In this document: one piece after another, positions 9,820-18,848 of the stretch
How positions within the stretch are numbered: position 1 is the first letter of the stretch
Layout of the letters: each line of letters opens with the position of its first letter
Assembly (NCBI RefSeq): GCF_000255135.1
Contig: NC_016751.1
Location: 1,736,001 to 1,800,000 of the forward strand
Direction: 5' to 3'
DNA: 64,000 nucleotides
Source: Marinitoga piezophila KA3
GTDB taxonomy: Bacteria; Thermotogota; Thermotogae; Petrotogales; Petrotogaceae
Notes under the pieces: model-generated
The model's database searches: none
The model's input: the letters and a program-made list of their open reading frames with translations, nothing else
What the model was told of the DNA's origin: nothing
Position numbers and translations under genes: made by a program

Positions 9820-12167
9820 TGAAATACGAATATCAACCACCTATTAAATTTGAACATGTAGGAAAACCTATGAATCGTGTAGATGGTTTTGAGAAGGTTA
9901 CTGGAAACGCTAAATATGTAACAGACATGTTTTTCCCAAATATGTTATATGGTGCAGTAAAAAGAAGTCCAATACCTCATGGAATTATAAAAAAGATAGA
10001 TACCTCTAAAGCTGAAGCTTTGCAGGGTGTAAGAGCAATAGTTACAGGGAAAGATGTTCCATATAGACAGGGAATTTATCTTGTTGATAGACCTGTAATT
10101 ACTCCTGATAGAGTTAGATATGTTGGAGAACCAGTGGCAGCTGTAGCAGCAGACTCATTGGAAATTGCAAGAAGAGCTGTTGAATTAATAGAAGTTGAAT
10201 ATGAAGAATTACCTGTAGTTCAGGATCCAAGAGAATCCTTAAAAGGTGAAGTATTAATACATCCTGATCTTGCAAATTATGATAGATTACCTATATATAA
10301 TATAGAACCTGAAAGAAATGTATTTCATCACCATAAAACAAGAAAAGGTGATGTAGAAAAAGGTTTTAAAGAAGCAGATGTTATAGTTGAAGGTGACTAT
10401 TACTTACCTCAAATGTATCATGCTCCACTTGAACCACATGCAGCAATAGCTTTCTGGGATTATAACGAAAAGCTTACTGTATGGTCAAGTGCACAATCTC
10501 CATTTACATTAAGAAATTTAATAGCTCATGCATTTAAGATCCCAAGACATAAGGTTAGAGTTATAGCTCCTTATGTTGGTGGAGGATTTGGTGGTAAAGC
10601 TGGTATAAATATGGAGGGTATAGTAATTGCATTAGCTGAAAAAGTAAAAGGAAGACATATAAAGCTTGTTTATACAAGAGAAGAAGATGTCGCAACAGTT
10701 GTTAGACAGGCAATGTATGCTCATATAAAAACAGGTGTTGAAAATGATGGAACAATTGTGGCAATGGAAGCTGAATTAATATTCGATGGAGGAGCATATG
10801 CAGAATATGGAACAAATGTTGTAAGAGCTGCTGGATATACACTTCCAGGTCCATATTATGTTCCAAACCTTAAAACAGATTCCTTTGGTGTTTATACAAA
10901 TCACTTTATTGGTGGTGCATTTAGGGGATTTGGACATGGAGAATTGCATTGGGCAACAGAAAGAAATCTCGATGAAGTTGCACAAAAATTAGGTATAGAT
11001 CCACTTGAATTAAGATTGAAAAATGTATTAAAGCCAGGATTAACAAATTCAATGGGTCAAACTATACATCATGATACTGGTGATGTAGAAGCATGTTTGA
11101 AAAAAGCAGCAGAATTAATAGAATACGATAAAAAACCTGAACAACCTGCAGATCCAAAGAAAAAGAGAGGTAAAGGTATAGCAGGTCTTGTAAAGGCTCC
11201 AGCTATGCCGACAAATGCAGCATCAGCCGTTGTAATTAAATTTCATGAAGATGCAACAGTAACATTGCAGGCAAGTATTCAGGAAATTGGTCAGGGATTC
11301 AATACAGCAGTTACGCAAATGGCTGCAGATGCATTACATATTTCACCGGATAAAATACACTTTGTAATGCCTGTTGATACTGATGTAAATCCATATGAAT
11401 GGCAGACAGTTGCAAGTAGGGCATTATGGACTGTAGGTAATGCATTATACAGAGCTGCGGAAGATGCATTAAATCAAATCAAAAATATAGCTTCACAGGT
11501 ATTGGGCGTTGCACCTCATAATTTAGAAGTAGAAGATGATAGAGTATATGTAAAATATAGACCGGAAAAATATTTATTGTTAAAAGATGTTGTAATGGGA
11601 TACACCTACCCAGATGGGCATGCCATTGGTGGCCCGGTAATTGGAAGAGGTAGTTTTGTTCCTGAAATGCTTACAAATCTTGATCTTGAAACAGGTCAGG
11701 GTAATGCAGCAGCTGAATGGACATTTGGAGCTCAGGCTGCAGAGGTTGAAATTGATACAGAAACAGGTGAAATAAAAGTATTGAGTATGGTTGGGGTGTT
11801 TGATGCAGGTACTATTATAAATCCAATTACAGCAGGTGGTCAGGTAGTTGGTGGAATGATTCAGGGTATGGGACCAGCATTATTTGAAGGGGTTAAATAT
11901 AACGATAAAGGTTATCCATTAACTGTATCGTTTACTGATTATAAGATTCCAACAATAGCCGACATACCAGATGAAATAAAATATGACTTTGTTGAAACCT
12001 TTGAAGAATCTTCACCATTTGGTGCTAAAGGTGTAGGAGAACATCCAATGATTTCAATACCACCAGCAATAGCAGCAGCTATTTATGATGCACTTGGAGT
12101 AAATATAAATGAATTGCCATTATCACCGGATAAAATATTAAAAGCACTTGATGAAAAGAATAGTTAA
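9819..12167 (+). CDS. Xanthine dehydrogenase family, molybdenum-binding catalytic subunit
   Basis: This catalytic subunit hydroxylates a heterocyclic carbon using water. 782 residues, normal for separately encoded XdhA-type large subunits. Seen: the GGGFGGKAG cofactor loop (about residue 257), GAFRGFGHGE (about 365, active-site Arg region), QEIGQGFNT, and the catalytic Glu (about 741) in GAKGVGEHP. There is no in-frame TGA, so no selenocysteine. The adjacent nucleobase permease supports a purine-type substrate, but homologues acting on nicotinate, aldehydes or selenium-dependent substrates share these motifs. Closest sub-family is undecided. Confidence 0.93.
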   Translation: MKYEYQPPIKFEHVGKPMNRVDGFEKVTGNAKYVTDMFFPNMLYGAVKRSPIPHGIIKKIDTSKAEALQGVRAIVTGKDVPYRQGIYLVDRPVITPDRVRYVGEPVAAVAADSLEIARRAVELIEVEYEELPVVQDPRESLKGEVLIHPDLANYDRLPIYNIEPERNVFHHHKTRKGDVEKGFKEADVIVEGDYYLPQMYHAPLEPHAAIAFWDYNEKLTVWSSAQSPFTLRNLIAHAFKIPRHKVRVIAPYVGGGFGGKAGINMEGIVIALAEKVKGRHIKLVYTREEDVATVVRQAMYAHIKTGVENDGTIVAMEAELIFDGGAYAEYGTNVVRAAGYTLPGPYYVPNLKTDSFGVYTNHFIGGAFRGFGHGELHWATERNLDEVAQKLGIDPLELRLKNVLKPGLTNSMGQTIHHDTGDVEACLKKAAELIEYDKKPEQPADPKKKRGKGIAGLVKAPAMPTNAASAVVIKFHEDATVTLQASIQEIGQGFNTAVTQMAADALHISPDKIHFVMPVDTDVNPYEWQTVASRALWTVGNALYRAAEDALNQIKNIASQVLGVAPHNLEVEDDRVYVKYRPEKYLLLKDVVMGYTYPDGHAIGGPVIGRGSFVPEMLTNLDLETGQGNAAAEWTFGAQAAEVEIDTETGEIKVLSMVGVFDAGTIINPITAGGQVVGGMIQGMGPALFEGVKYNDKGYPLTVSFTDYKIPTIADIPDEIKYDFVETFEESSPFGAKGVGEHPMISIPPAIAAAIYDALGVNINELPLSPDKILKALDEKNS

Positions 12168-12212
12168 AATTTAGATATTGTCTATCCAAATCTTTTTTAG
12201 GAGGGGAGAAGC

Positions 12213-13514
12213 ATGGGCGAAAGCGAATATTTGAACATTACGCCTCAAGAAGACAGAAGCGCGAACATGAGTACTGGGGGATTGATTTTGCTTGGATTAC
12301 AACACACATTTACCATGTTTGGCGCAACAGTATTGGTGCCTTATTTAACGGGTATTCCAGTTAATGTAGCTCTTTTGACAGCTGGGTTAGGAACATTGTT
12401 ATTCCACTGGATTACCAAATGGAAAGTTCCAGTATTTTTAGGATCAAGTTTTGCTTATATTGCACCAGTAGTAGCAGTAACAACTTATTACATGCAACAG
12501 GGAGGACTTGAATACAAGAGTATACAGGATGCAGTTCAAGCGGGGGTAGATCTGAGACCTTATCTGGCATATGCCACAGGTGGTATTGTTCTTGCAGGAC
12601 TTGTTAAATTTGTATTTGGTTTATTAATAAAATGGATAGGTATTAGAAGATTTGAAAAATTATTCCCACCTGTAATTTCCGGTACAATGATTATTCTTAT
12701 TGGTTTAATTTTGAGTCCAGTAGCAGTTAATATGGCAAGCGGTAATTGGACAATAGCATTAATCTCATTATTTACTGCAATATTTGTAAGATTATATATG
12801 AGAGGATTTAATAGACTTGTTCCAGTTATCTGGGGTATTATAGTAGGTTATGTTGTAGCATTGATTACAGGTAATGTTAACTTTGCAGAATTATCAACAG
12901 CAAGCTGGATTGGTATGCCAGAAATGTATTTACCTAAATTCTCATGGTATGCAGCAGCAGCAATTGTACCAGTAGCTATAGCCCCATCAGTAGAACACTT
13001 TGGTGATGTATTTGCTATATCAGCAGTTGTTGGTAAAAAGTTCTATGAAGATCCAGGAATGCATAGAACATTAATGGGTGATGGGCTTGCAACATCATTA
13101 GGTGGTTTGCTTGGAGGTCCAGCAAATACAACATATAGTGAAAACACAGGTGTTCTTGCATTTACAAAGGCATTTAATCCATGGATAATGAGAATAGCAG
13201 CATTTTTTGCAATTTTAATGTCATTAGTACCAAAAGTTGGAGCACTTGTTAGATCAATACCTGTTCCAGTTATGGGCGGAATTGAAATCTTATTATTCGG
13301 TATGATTGCAAGTATAGGTGCAAAAACATTAATTAACAATCAGGTTAAAGTAGAAGGTAAAAACCTTGTTATTATGTCATTAATGCTTGTTACAGGTCTT
13401 GGTGGAGCAGTATTCCAGGCTGGTAACTTTGCATTACAGGGATTGGGTTTAGCAGCTATAGTTGGTATTTTAGCTAATGCAATATTATCATTAACAGGAG
13501 CATCAGATGACTGA
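12213..13514 (+). CDS. NCS2-family uracil/xanthine permease
   Basis: This inner-membrane nucleobase:cation symporter has 433 residues with about 14 hydrophobic spans. Family marks are LGLQHTFTMFGATVLVP (about residues 28-44), the substrate-site stretch APSVEHFGDVF, and LLGGPANTTYSENTGV. These last two blocks look closer to the UraA (uracil) branch than to the UapA/XanQ (xanthine/urate) branch, yet the gene sits directly after a xanthine-dehydrogenase set. So the transported base may be xanthine, uracil or both. RBS AGGAGGGGAG precedes the ATG. Its stop overlaps the next gene by 8 bp. Confidence 0.92.
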   Translation: MGESEYLNITPQEDRSANMSTGGLILLGLQHTFTMFGATVLVPYLTGIPVNVALLTAGLGTLLFHWITKWKVPVFLGSSFAYIAPVVAVTTYYMQQGGLEYKSIQDAVQAGVDLRPYLAYATGGIVLAGLVKFVFGLLIKWIGIRRFEKLFPPVISGTMIILIGLILSPVAVNMASGNWTIALISLFTAIFVRLYMRGFNRLVPVIWGIIVGYVVALITGNVNFAELSTASWIGMPEMYLPKFSWYAAAAIVPVAIAPSVEHFGDVFAISAVVGKKFYEDPGMHRTLMGDGLATSLGGLLGGPANTTYSENTGVLAFTKAFNPWIMRIAAFFAILMSLVPKVGALVRSIPVPVMGGIEILLFGMIASIGAKTLINNQVKVEGKNLVIMSLMLVTGLGGAVFQAGNFALQGLGLAAIVGILANAILSLTGASDD

Positions 13515-14238
13515 TATTATTGTTTCAAAAAATGTTTTTGAAAAACATGTAAATGAAGAAGCAAAAATCTTTTTCAAAACAAAACATACAGTATATTATA
13601 AATTTAACGATTCGGATATATTGACTCTGACAACTCATTCGAACCGGGTAGGGGCATTGGGGCTAACAGCCCCCTCCCGATTCCTTAAATTCAAAAAAGT
13701 ATATGTAAACAAAAATAAGGTTTTAGTATTTGATAACGTTTTCTTTTTAAGCAAGTTTAAATTGTATGATCCAACAATAACAAACTTTAGAAAAAACGTA
13801 AATATAGATGAAGCTATTAATTATATAAAACAAAATGTTGATAACAGAATATCTTTGAAAATAATAAAAGGTTTATTTGATAAAAAATATGAATCATTAA
13901 TAGGATTTGGTCCAGGATTAACTCCACTTGGTGATGATATATTATCAGGAGTTCTTTTAATGGAGCATTATTTTAAAAAAGATTTAGTGGATAAAGATCA
14001 CATTATTTTTATTTCAAGAAAAAAAACAAATGATATTTCTTATTTTCAAATGAAATATGCTGCCGAAGGATTAGCACCATTGCCAGTTAAAGAATATTTA
14101 AGTAGCGGTAATAAGGATGATTTATTAAAAATGGGAGCTACATCTGGAAGTGGATGGTTATTGGGGATTACCTATTACTTTGAGTTTGGAGGGATAGCGG
14201 ATGGTCTATACAATGATAAAACCGAATTCGTATTATGA
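13507..14238 (+). CDS. DUF2877 protein, YlbF/AllH-like oxamate carbamoyltransferase component
   Basis: The protein has 243 residues and the DUF2877 hallmark LIGFGPGLTPLGDDILSGVL around residue 135. In E. coli the DUF2877 protein YlbF is encoded with FdrA and YlbE, and the three have been reported to form oxamate carbamoyltransferase (oxalurate + phosphate giving oxamate + carbamoyl phosphate). The individual role of this subunit is not known to me. Here it starts inside the permease gene (8-bp overlap) and its end overlaps fdrA by 38 bp, so the three genes are tightly coupled. Its N-terminal half is poorly conserved and Lys/Phe-rich. Confidence 0.82.
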   Translation: MTDIIVSKNVFEKHVNEEAKIFFKTKHTVYYKFNDSDILTLTTHSNRVGALGLTAPSRFLKFKKVYVNKNKVLVFDNVFFLSKFKLYDPTITNFRKNVNIDEAINYIKQNVDNRISLKIIKGLFDKKYESLIGFGPGLTPLGDDILSGVLLMEHYFKKDLVDKDHIIFISRKKTNDISYFQMKYAAEGLAPLPVKEYLSSGNKDDLLKMGATSGSGWLLGITYYFEFGGIADGLYNDKTEFVL

Positions 14239-15742
14239 TTCCGTAACCCTTATGTTGATAACCGAAGATATAAAAAAAATGGAAGGTATTGAAGAAGCTT
14301 TGGTTGGCATGGGGACGGACACAAATAAGGAATTTTTAAAAGAATTGGATATGATGTCAGAAGAAGTTGAAAATTCTACACCAAATGATCTTTTGATTGT
14401 TGTAAAAGGCGAAAATATAGACATGGAAGAAATAGAAAAAACTGTTGAAGAGTTACTAAAAACAGAAACAGAAGAAGATGAAGGGGAAAAATTCTATCCT
14501 TCAATGGATTCTGCACTTAACAAAGTAAAAGACGCAAATATGGTATTAATCTCTATTGCAGGTGAATATGCAGGTCTTGAAACTAAAAAGGCTCTTGACA
14601 GAGGACTTAATGTAATGTTATTTAGTGATAATGTTTCACTGGAAGATGAAATAAAATTAAAAAAATATGCGCTTAAAAAAGGATTACTTGTTATGGGACC
14701 AGATTGTGGAACAGCTATAATCAATGGAGTACCTATGGCATTTTCAAATGTAGTCAACAGGGGGAAGATTGGTATTGTTGCCGCATCCGGAACTGGCGCT
14801 CAAGAAGTATCCTCTATCATCTCAAATCTTGGATGCGGCATTTCCCAGCTCATTGGAACTGGCGGAAGAGATGTAAAGAAAGATGTTGGAGGATTAATGT
14901 TCCTTGAAGGAATTAAGAGATTAATTGAAGATGATGAAACAGAGATAATAGTACTTGTTTCAAAACCACCATATCCAGAAGTAGTAGAAAAAGCTGTTGA
15001 ATTATTGAAAAAGACAAATAAAAAACATGTCGTTCATTTTGTAAACGGAAAAGTGGAAGATGACACAATTACAGTTGGACATACTCTGGAAGATGCTGCT
15101 ATAAAGGCTGCATTGTTGTGTAAAGGCGAAGAAATAAAGAAAGATATTTATACGTATTTTGATTTCCTTGAAGCATTTGATTTTGAAACAAAGGTAAAAG
15201 AAGAAGCAGAAAAAATAAAAGAAGGAAAATATATAAGAGGACTATATTCTGGTGGAACATTGGCTGATGAAGCAATGGTATTGCTTGCAAAAGAGATAGG
15301 TCCAATATATTCCCCAGCACCATTAGATCCAGAATATAAGCTTGAGAATATAAATGAAAGTAAGGAAAATACAGTAGTGGATATGGGTGAAGACGAGTTT
15401 ACAGTTGGAAGACCACATCCTATGATTGACTTTACAATGAGAAAGTCCAGACTTGTAAAAGAATATCTCGATAAAGATACGGCAATAATACTGGTTGACG
15501 TAGTGTTAGGCTGGGGTTCACATATGGATCCTGCTGGTGAAATTGCAGAAGCAGTAAAGAACGCCAGGGAAGTTTCTGATAAGTATAGATGTGTAATAGC
15601 AAATATTTGTGGAACATATGAGGATCCACAAAAATATAATGAACAAAAGAAAAAACTCGAAGATGCTGGTGTTATTGTCTTCCCAAGTAATGCCAGTGCA
15701 GTAAAATTCGCAGTTAGCGTTTGGAAGGAGTTGGGAAGATGA
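14201..15742 (+). CDS. fdrA: FdrA family protein, oxamate carbamoyltransferase component
   Basis: 513 residues, built like the acyl-CoA synthetase (succinyl-CoA ligase alpha) fold. A first Rossmann-type domain ends in LVMGPDCGTAIINGVP. A second has GKIGIVAASGTGAQEVSS and LIGTGGRDVKK. A C-terminal domain has RPHPMIDFTMR and DVVLGWGSH. The start at 14201 is chosen because GGAGGG ends 7 bases before it, although MIKPNSYYDS four codons later matches the E. coli FdrA start better. The phosphohistidine of true succinyl-CoA ligases is not apparent. Known linkage with YlbE/YlbF makes carbamoyl transfer the leading function, by analogy only. Confidence 0.88.
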   Translation: MVYTMIKPNSYYDSVTLMLITEDIKKMEGIEEALVGMGTDTNKEFLKELDMMSEEVENSTPNDLLIVVKGENIDMEEIEKTVEELLKTETEEDEGEKFYPSMDSALNKVKDANMVLISIAGEYAGLETKKALDRGLNVMLFSDNVSLEDEIKLKKYALKKGLLVMGPDCGTAIINGVPMAFSNVVNRGKIGIVAASGTGAQEVSSIISNLGCGISQLIGTGGRDVKKDVGGLMFLEGIKRLIEDDETEIIVLVSKPPYPEVVEKAVELLKKTNKKHVVHFVNGKVEDDTITVGHTLEDAAIKAALLCKGEEIKKDIYTYFDFLEAFDFETKVKEEAEKIKEGKYIRGLYSGGTLADEAMVLLAKEIGPIYSPAPLDPEYKLENINESKENTVVDMGEDEFTVGRPHPMIDFTMRKSRLVKEYLDKDTAIILVDVVLGWGSHMDPAGEIAEAVKNAREVSDKYRCVIANICGTYEDPQKYNEQKKKLEDAGVIVFPSNASAVKFAVSVWKELGR

Positions 15743-17142
15743 GTTTATTTAAAGAAGAATTAAAAATCATAAATATCGGATTGAAATCATTCTATGAAGA
15801 TTTAAAAAAACAGGGAGCACATGTTGTGCATGTTGATTGGAAACCACCACTTGGCGGTTCAAAGGCTGTAAAAATATTAAATGACTTTTCAAATGTTAAG
15901 GTAGATGTTGAAGCAGCAAATGCAAAAGCAGTAGAAAGAATTATGAATTCACAGCCAACCCTTGTTGGAATGGCATTGGCAAAAGATGTAGTTCCAGGAA
16001 TGAAAGAAAATATGATTTTACATGCAGGTCCTCCAATTACGTGGGATAGAATGTGTGGTCCATTAAAAGGCGCAATAATTGGTGGGCTTATCTATGAAGG
16101 AAAAGCAAAAAATGAAAAAGAGGCTATTGAGTTAATAGAATCAGGAGAAATTCAATTTGATCCATGGCATCATCATGATGGTGTAGGCCCTATGGCTGGT
16201 GTTGCAACACCTTCCATGCCTGTGTTTATAGTTGAAAACAAGACATATGGTATAAAAGCATATTGTACAATGAATGAAGGTTTAGGAAAGGTTTTAAGAT
16301 ATGGAGCAAATGGACCTGATGTAATTGATAGACTTAAATGGATGGAATCAGTGTTATATCCAGTTTTAAAAGAAGCTATTGAAATAAAAGGCGAAATTAA
16401 TTTAAAGAATCTTATTGCTCAGGCAGTTCAAATGGGCGATGAATGTCATAATAGAAATAAAGCAGCAACATCTTTGTTTATCAGGGAAATTGCACCTGCA
16501 ATACTTGATACATCGTTCTCTGATAAAGAAAAGAAAGAAGTAATTGAATTTATTAATTCAAATGATCATTTCTTCCTTAATTTATCAATGCCAGCAGCAA
16601 AATCAGCAACATTAGCAGCAGAAGGTATTGAAGGAAGTACAATAGTTACAGTAATGGCAAGAAATGGAACTGATTTTGGTATTAGAGTAGCTGGGTTACC
16701 AGGAGAATGGTTTGTTGGTCCAGCACAGGAAGTAGAAGGATTATACTTCCCGGGATTTACAAAGGAAGATGCAAATCCTGATATTGGAGATAGTACTATT
16801 ACAGAAACAGGCGGATTTGGTGGATTTGCAATGGCTGGTGCTCCGGCTATAGTTAAATTTGTTGGAGGTAGTGTTCAGGAAGCAATTGAAACAACACAGA
16901 AGATGTATGAAATTACAGATGCAGAAAATAACACATATAAAATACCATTCTTGAATTTTAGAGGAACGCCAACAGGATTAAATGTTAAAAAAGTTGTTGA
17001 AAAGGGTATATTACCAAGAATTAATACAGGTATAGCCCATAAAGAACCAGGTATAGGGCAGGTTGGAGCAGGTTTAACCTATCCACCTATGAATATATTT
17101 ATAGATGCATTGGAAGCATTTGTAAAAAAATACTCAGATTGA
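15739..17142 (+). CDS. DUF1116 protein, YlbE/AllG-like oxamate carbamoyltransferase component
   Basis: 467 residues. The start is the ATG overlapping the fdrA stop as ATGA, with AAGGAG upstream. Conserved-looking blocks are HVVHVDWKPPLGG (about residue 30), HAGPPITWDRMCGPLKGA (about 95), the His-rich DPWHHHDGVGPMAGV (about 145), and MARNGTDFGIRVAGLPGEWF. The GPP/WDRMCGP and HHHDGVGP segments look like ligand or metal sites. In E. coli the DUF1116 protein YlbE belongs to the reported oxamate carbamoyltransferase set. The trio order DUF2877-FdrA-DUF1116 is kept here, which supports a complete complex. Confidence 0.88.
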   Translation: MSLFKEELKIINIGLKSFYEDLKKQGAHVVHVDWKPPLGGSKAVKILNDFSNVKVDVEAANAKAVERIMNSQPTLVGMALAKDVVPGMKENMILHAGPPITWDRMCGPLKGAIIGGLIYEGKAKNEKEAIELIESGEIQFDPWHHHDGVGPMAGVATPSMPVFIVENKTYGIKAYCTMNEGLGKVLRYGANGPDVIDRLKWMESVLYPVLKEAIEIKGEINLKNLIAQAVQMGDECHNRNKAATSLFIREIAPAILDTSFSDKEKKEVIEFINSNDHFFLNLSMPAAKSATLAAEGIEGSTIVTVMARNGTDFGIRVAGLPGEWFVGPAQEVEGLYFPGFTKEDANPDIGDSTITETGGFGGFAMAGAPAIVKFVGGSVQEAIETTQKMYEITDAENNTYKIPFLNFRGTPTGLNVKKVVEKGILPRINTGIAHKEPGIGQVGAGLTYPPMNIFIDALEAFVKKYSD

Positions 17143-17154
17143 GGGGGGATTATT

Positions 17155-17949
17155 GTGGCAGGTATTAAAGTGTATGATTTAACTCAGAAGATTGGTATTA
17201 CAACACCACCATGGCCAGGTTATGAGCCAATGAAATTGTGGTATTTCAAGAGAATGATGCTTCAGAAGGTTAACGGACAGATAGTTCAAACAAGTATGCA
17301 TAATGGTACACATCTTGATGGTCAAAGACATTTTATGACTGGCGGAAGAGATATAGCTTCATTGCCACTTGATGGTTATTTGTTCGGTGAAGGGGTTATT
17401 TTAGATATTTCTAAAGAAGTTGGAGATTTTGATATTTATACACCAGAAACATTATTAAAGGTTGCAAAAGAAAATAATCTCGAGATTAAAAAGGGCGATA
17501 TTATAATTATTAACACTGGTTATCACAAATATGCATGGGATCAACCAGAAGCAAATGAAAATAAATATTATTACTTCCACCCAGGACCAGATCAAAGATT
17601 TGCTGATTGGTTAAAAGAAATGGAAATTAAATGGGTTGGTGTTGATTGTGGTTCTGCAGATCACCCAATGAATACAATATTAAGAGAATACAGACCTGAA
17701 TTTGCTAAAATGGCAGACGAACACTTTAGAAAAAAATACGGAAAACCATTAGATGAATACTTTACAGATGAAACGTATCAATTAATGCATATTGATTTAT
17801 TCCCACACTTGATTTTACACGCTGAAAATCTTGGTGGAGAAATTGATAAAGTATTAAATAGAAGAATGTACATAGGTATATTCCCATGGAAACTTGTTGA
17901 TGGTGAATCAAGTATAGCTCGTGTAGCTGCATTTGAAATTGAAGGATAA
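17155..17949 (+). CDS. Cyclase-family metal-dependent hydrolase (kynurenine formamidase/isatin hydrolase fold)
   Basis: 264 residues, starting at GTG with GAGGGGGG upstream. The family's metal motif is seen in SMHNGTHLDGQRHF (about residues 54-67), which supplies His/Asp/His ligands, along with a second conserved segment VGVDCGSADHPMN. Relatives hydrolyse amide bonds in cyclic or formylated substrates (formylkynurenine, isatin). Placed after the FdrA trio and a molybdenum hydroxylase, ring opening of an oxidised heterocycle or hydrolysis of a ureido/oxamate-like product is plausible. That role is inference. Length and motif agree with the family. Confidence 0.85.
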   Translation: MAGIKVYDLTQKIGITTPPWPGYEPMKLWYFKRMMLQKVNGQIVQTSMHNGTHLDGQRHFMTGGRDIASLPLDGYLFGEGVILDISKEVGDFDIYTPETLLKVAKENNLEIKKGDIIIINTGYHKYAWDQPEANENKYYYFHPGPDQRFADWLKEMEIKWVGVDCGSADHPMNTILREYRPEFAKMADEHFRKKYGKPLDEYFTDETYQLMHIDLFPHLILHAENLGGEIDKVLNRRMYIGIFPWKLVDGESSIARVAAFEIEG

Positions 17950-18015
17950 TTGAAACGATAAAATTGATTAATAATAACAGAAAACGATAAAAGATAAAAA
18001 TGGAGGGGAAAGATT

Positions 18016-18738
18016 ATGTGGAAAGAAATACCGGAAAAAGTATCACAGGAAAAAATTACATTTGATGTTAGAGAAATAGAACCAATGTTAGCAGGACCGT
18101 CATTGAAATTAGAACCATATGAACCAGAAATGGCAAAATTAAAAGATGGAAATTATTTATATATCAGACCATTGAAAAAAGAAGAAGTACCTCAATTATT
18201 ACCATTTATAAAGAAATTATTAGATGTAGATCATGACTTTTATGATATTGTTGGTGTAAGAGTATATGGCGAATTATTAGGATGGTATAGAGATAGATTA
18301 AAGGATCCATATTTCATGATTGGTACAATTAATGGGAAATTAGCAGGTTTTGCAAATGCAAGAGTTATGAATAATGGAATTCATATTAGTTTACACTCAA
18401 TGGCATATGTAAGAGGATTAAAAGTAGGAGCTATTATGTATTATGCAAAAGCTAAATATGCATTTGAAAAACTGGGAGCAAAAGAATGGTGGTCAACATT
18501 TGAAAGTTATAATGGTTGGAAGAGATGGGGTTTAGGTATGGCACAACCATCATATCCATGGCCAGATGTACAGCATGAATTAGGTGGAGCAAAAGTATAT
18601 TACATTACAAGAGAATATTGGGATTTATCAGTAAAACAATATTTACTCGATTATATAAAGACAGATCTTGTACCTGCAACACCAGAAGTTGCAGAAGCAA
18701 ACAAAGAATTAATAATCCCCGAAAGTCCTCTCGTTTAA
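18016..18738 (+). CDS. Unrecognised GNAT-like acyltransferase at the end of the purine/oxamate operon
   Basis: 240 residues with no name I can give. From residue 50 the order looks like a GNAT fold: YIRPLKKEEVPQLLPFI (first strand and helix), FMIGTINGKLAGFANA (strands), then VRGLKVGAIMYYAKAKYAFE, whose basic/Gly turn and following helix resemble the acyl-CoA pyrophosphate loop, and finally NGWKRWGLGMAQ. The first 45 residues are an extra segment. It is the last gene before the operon terminator, 66 bp after the cyclase, with its own strong GGAGGGG. A substrate linked to the pathway (amine or amino acid product) is conceivable, but a pathway role is unproven. Confidence 0.6.
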   Translation: MWKEIPEKVSQEKITFDVREIEPMLAGPSLKLEPYEPEMAKLKDGNYLYIRPLKKEEVPQLLPFIKKLLDVDHDFYDIVGVRVYGELLGWYRDRLKDPYFMIGTINGKLAGFANARVMNNGIHISLHSMAYVRGLKVGAIMYYAKAKYAFEKLGAKEWWSTFESYNGWKRWGLGMAQPSYPWPDVQHELGGAKVYYITREYWDLSVKQYLLDYIKTDLVPATPEVAEANKELIIPESPLV

Positions 18739-18747
18739 ATAGGGCTG

Positions 18748-18775
18748 GCAGGCCGAAAAGGCCTGCTCTTTTTTT
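18748..18775 (+). terminator. Terminator of the xanthine dehydrogenase-FdrA operon
   Basis: GCAGGCC / GGCCTGC arms with a GAAAA loop followed by a run of seven T's. Confidence 0.9.
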
Positions 18776-18806
18776 AAAAAAGATAATATAAATAAAAAAT
18801 AAATAA

Positions 18807-18839
18807 AAAAAGGAGCTTCCTTATGGAAAGCTCCTTTTT
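18807..18839 (-). terminator. Terminator of the padR-pdo-trxB operon
   Basis: Twelve-bp arms AAAAAGGAGCTT / AAGCTCCTTTTT around a short loop, just beyond the trxB stop. On the minus strand it is followed by a T-rich tract. Confidence 0.85.
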
Positions 18840-18848
18840 GATTGCTAA

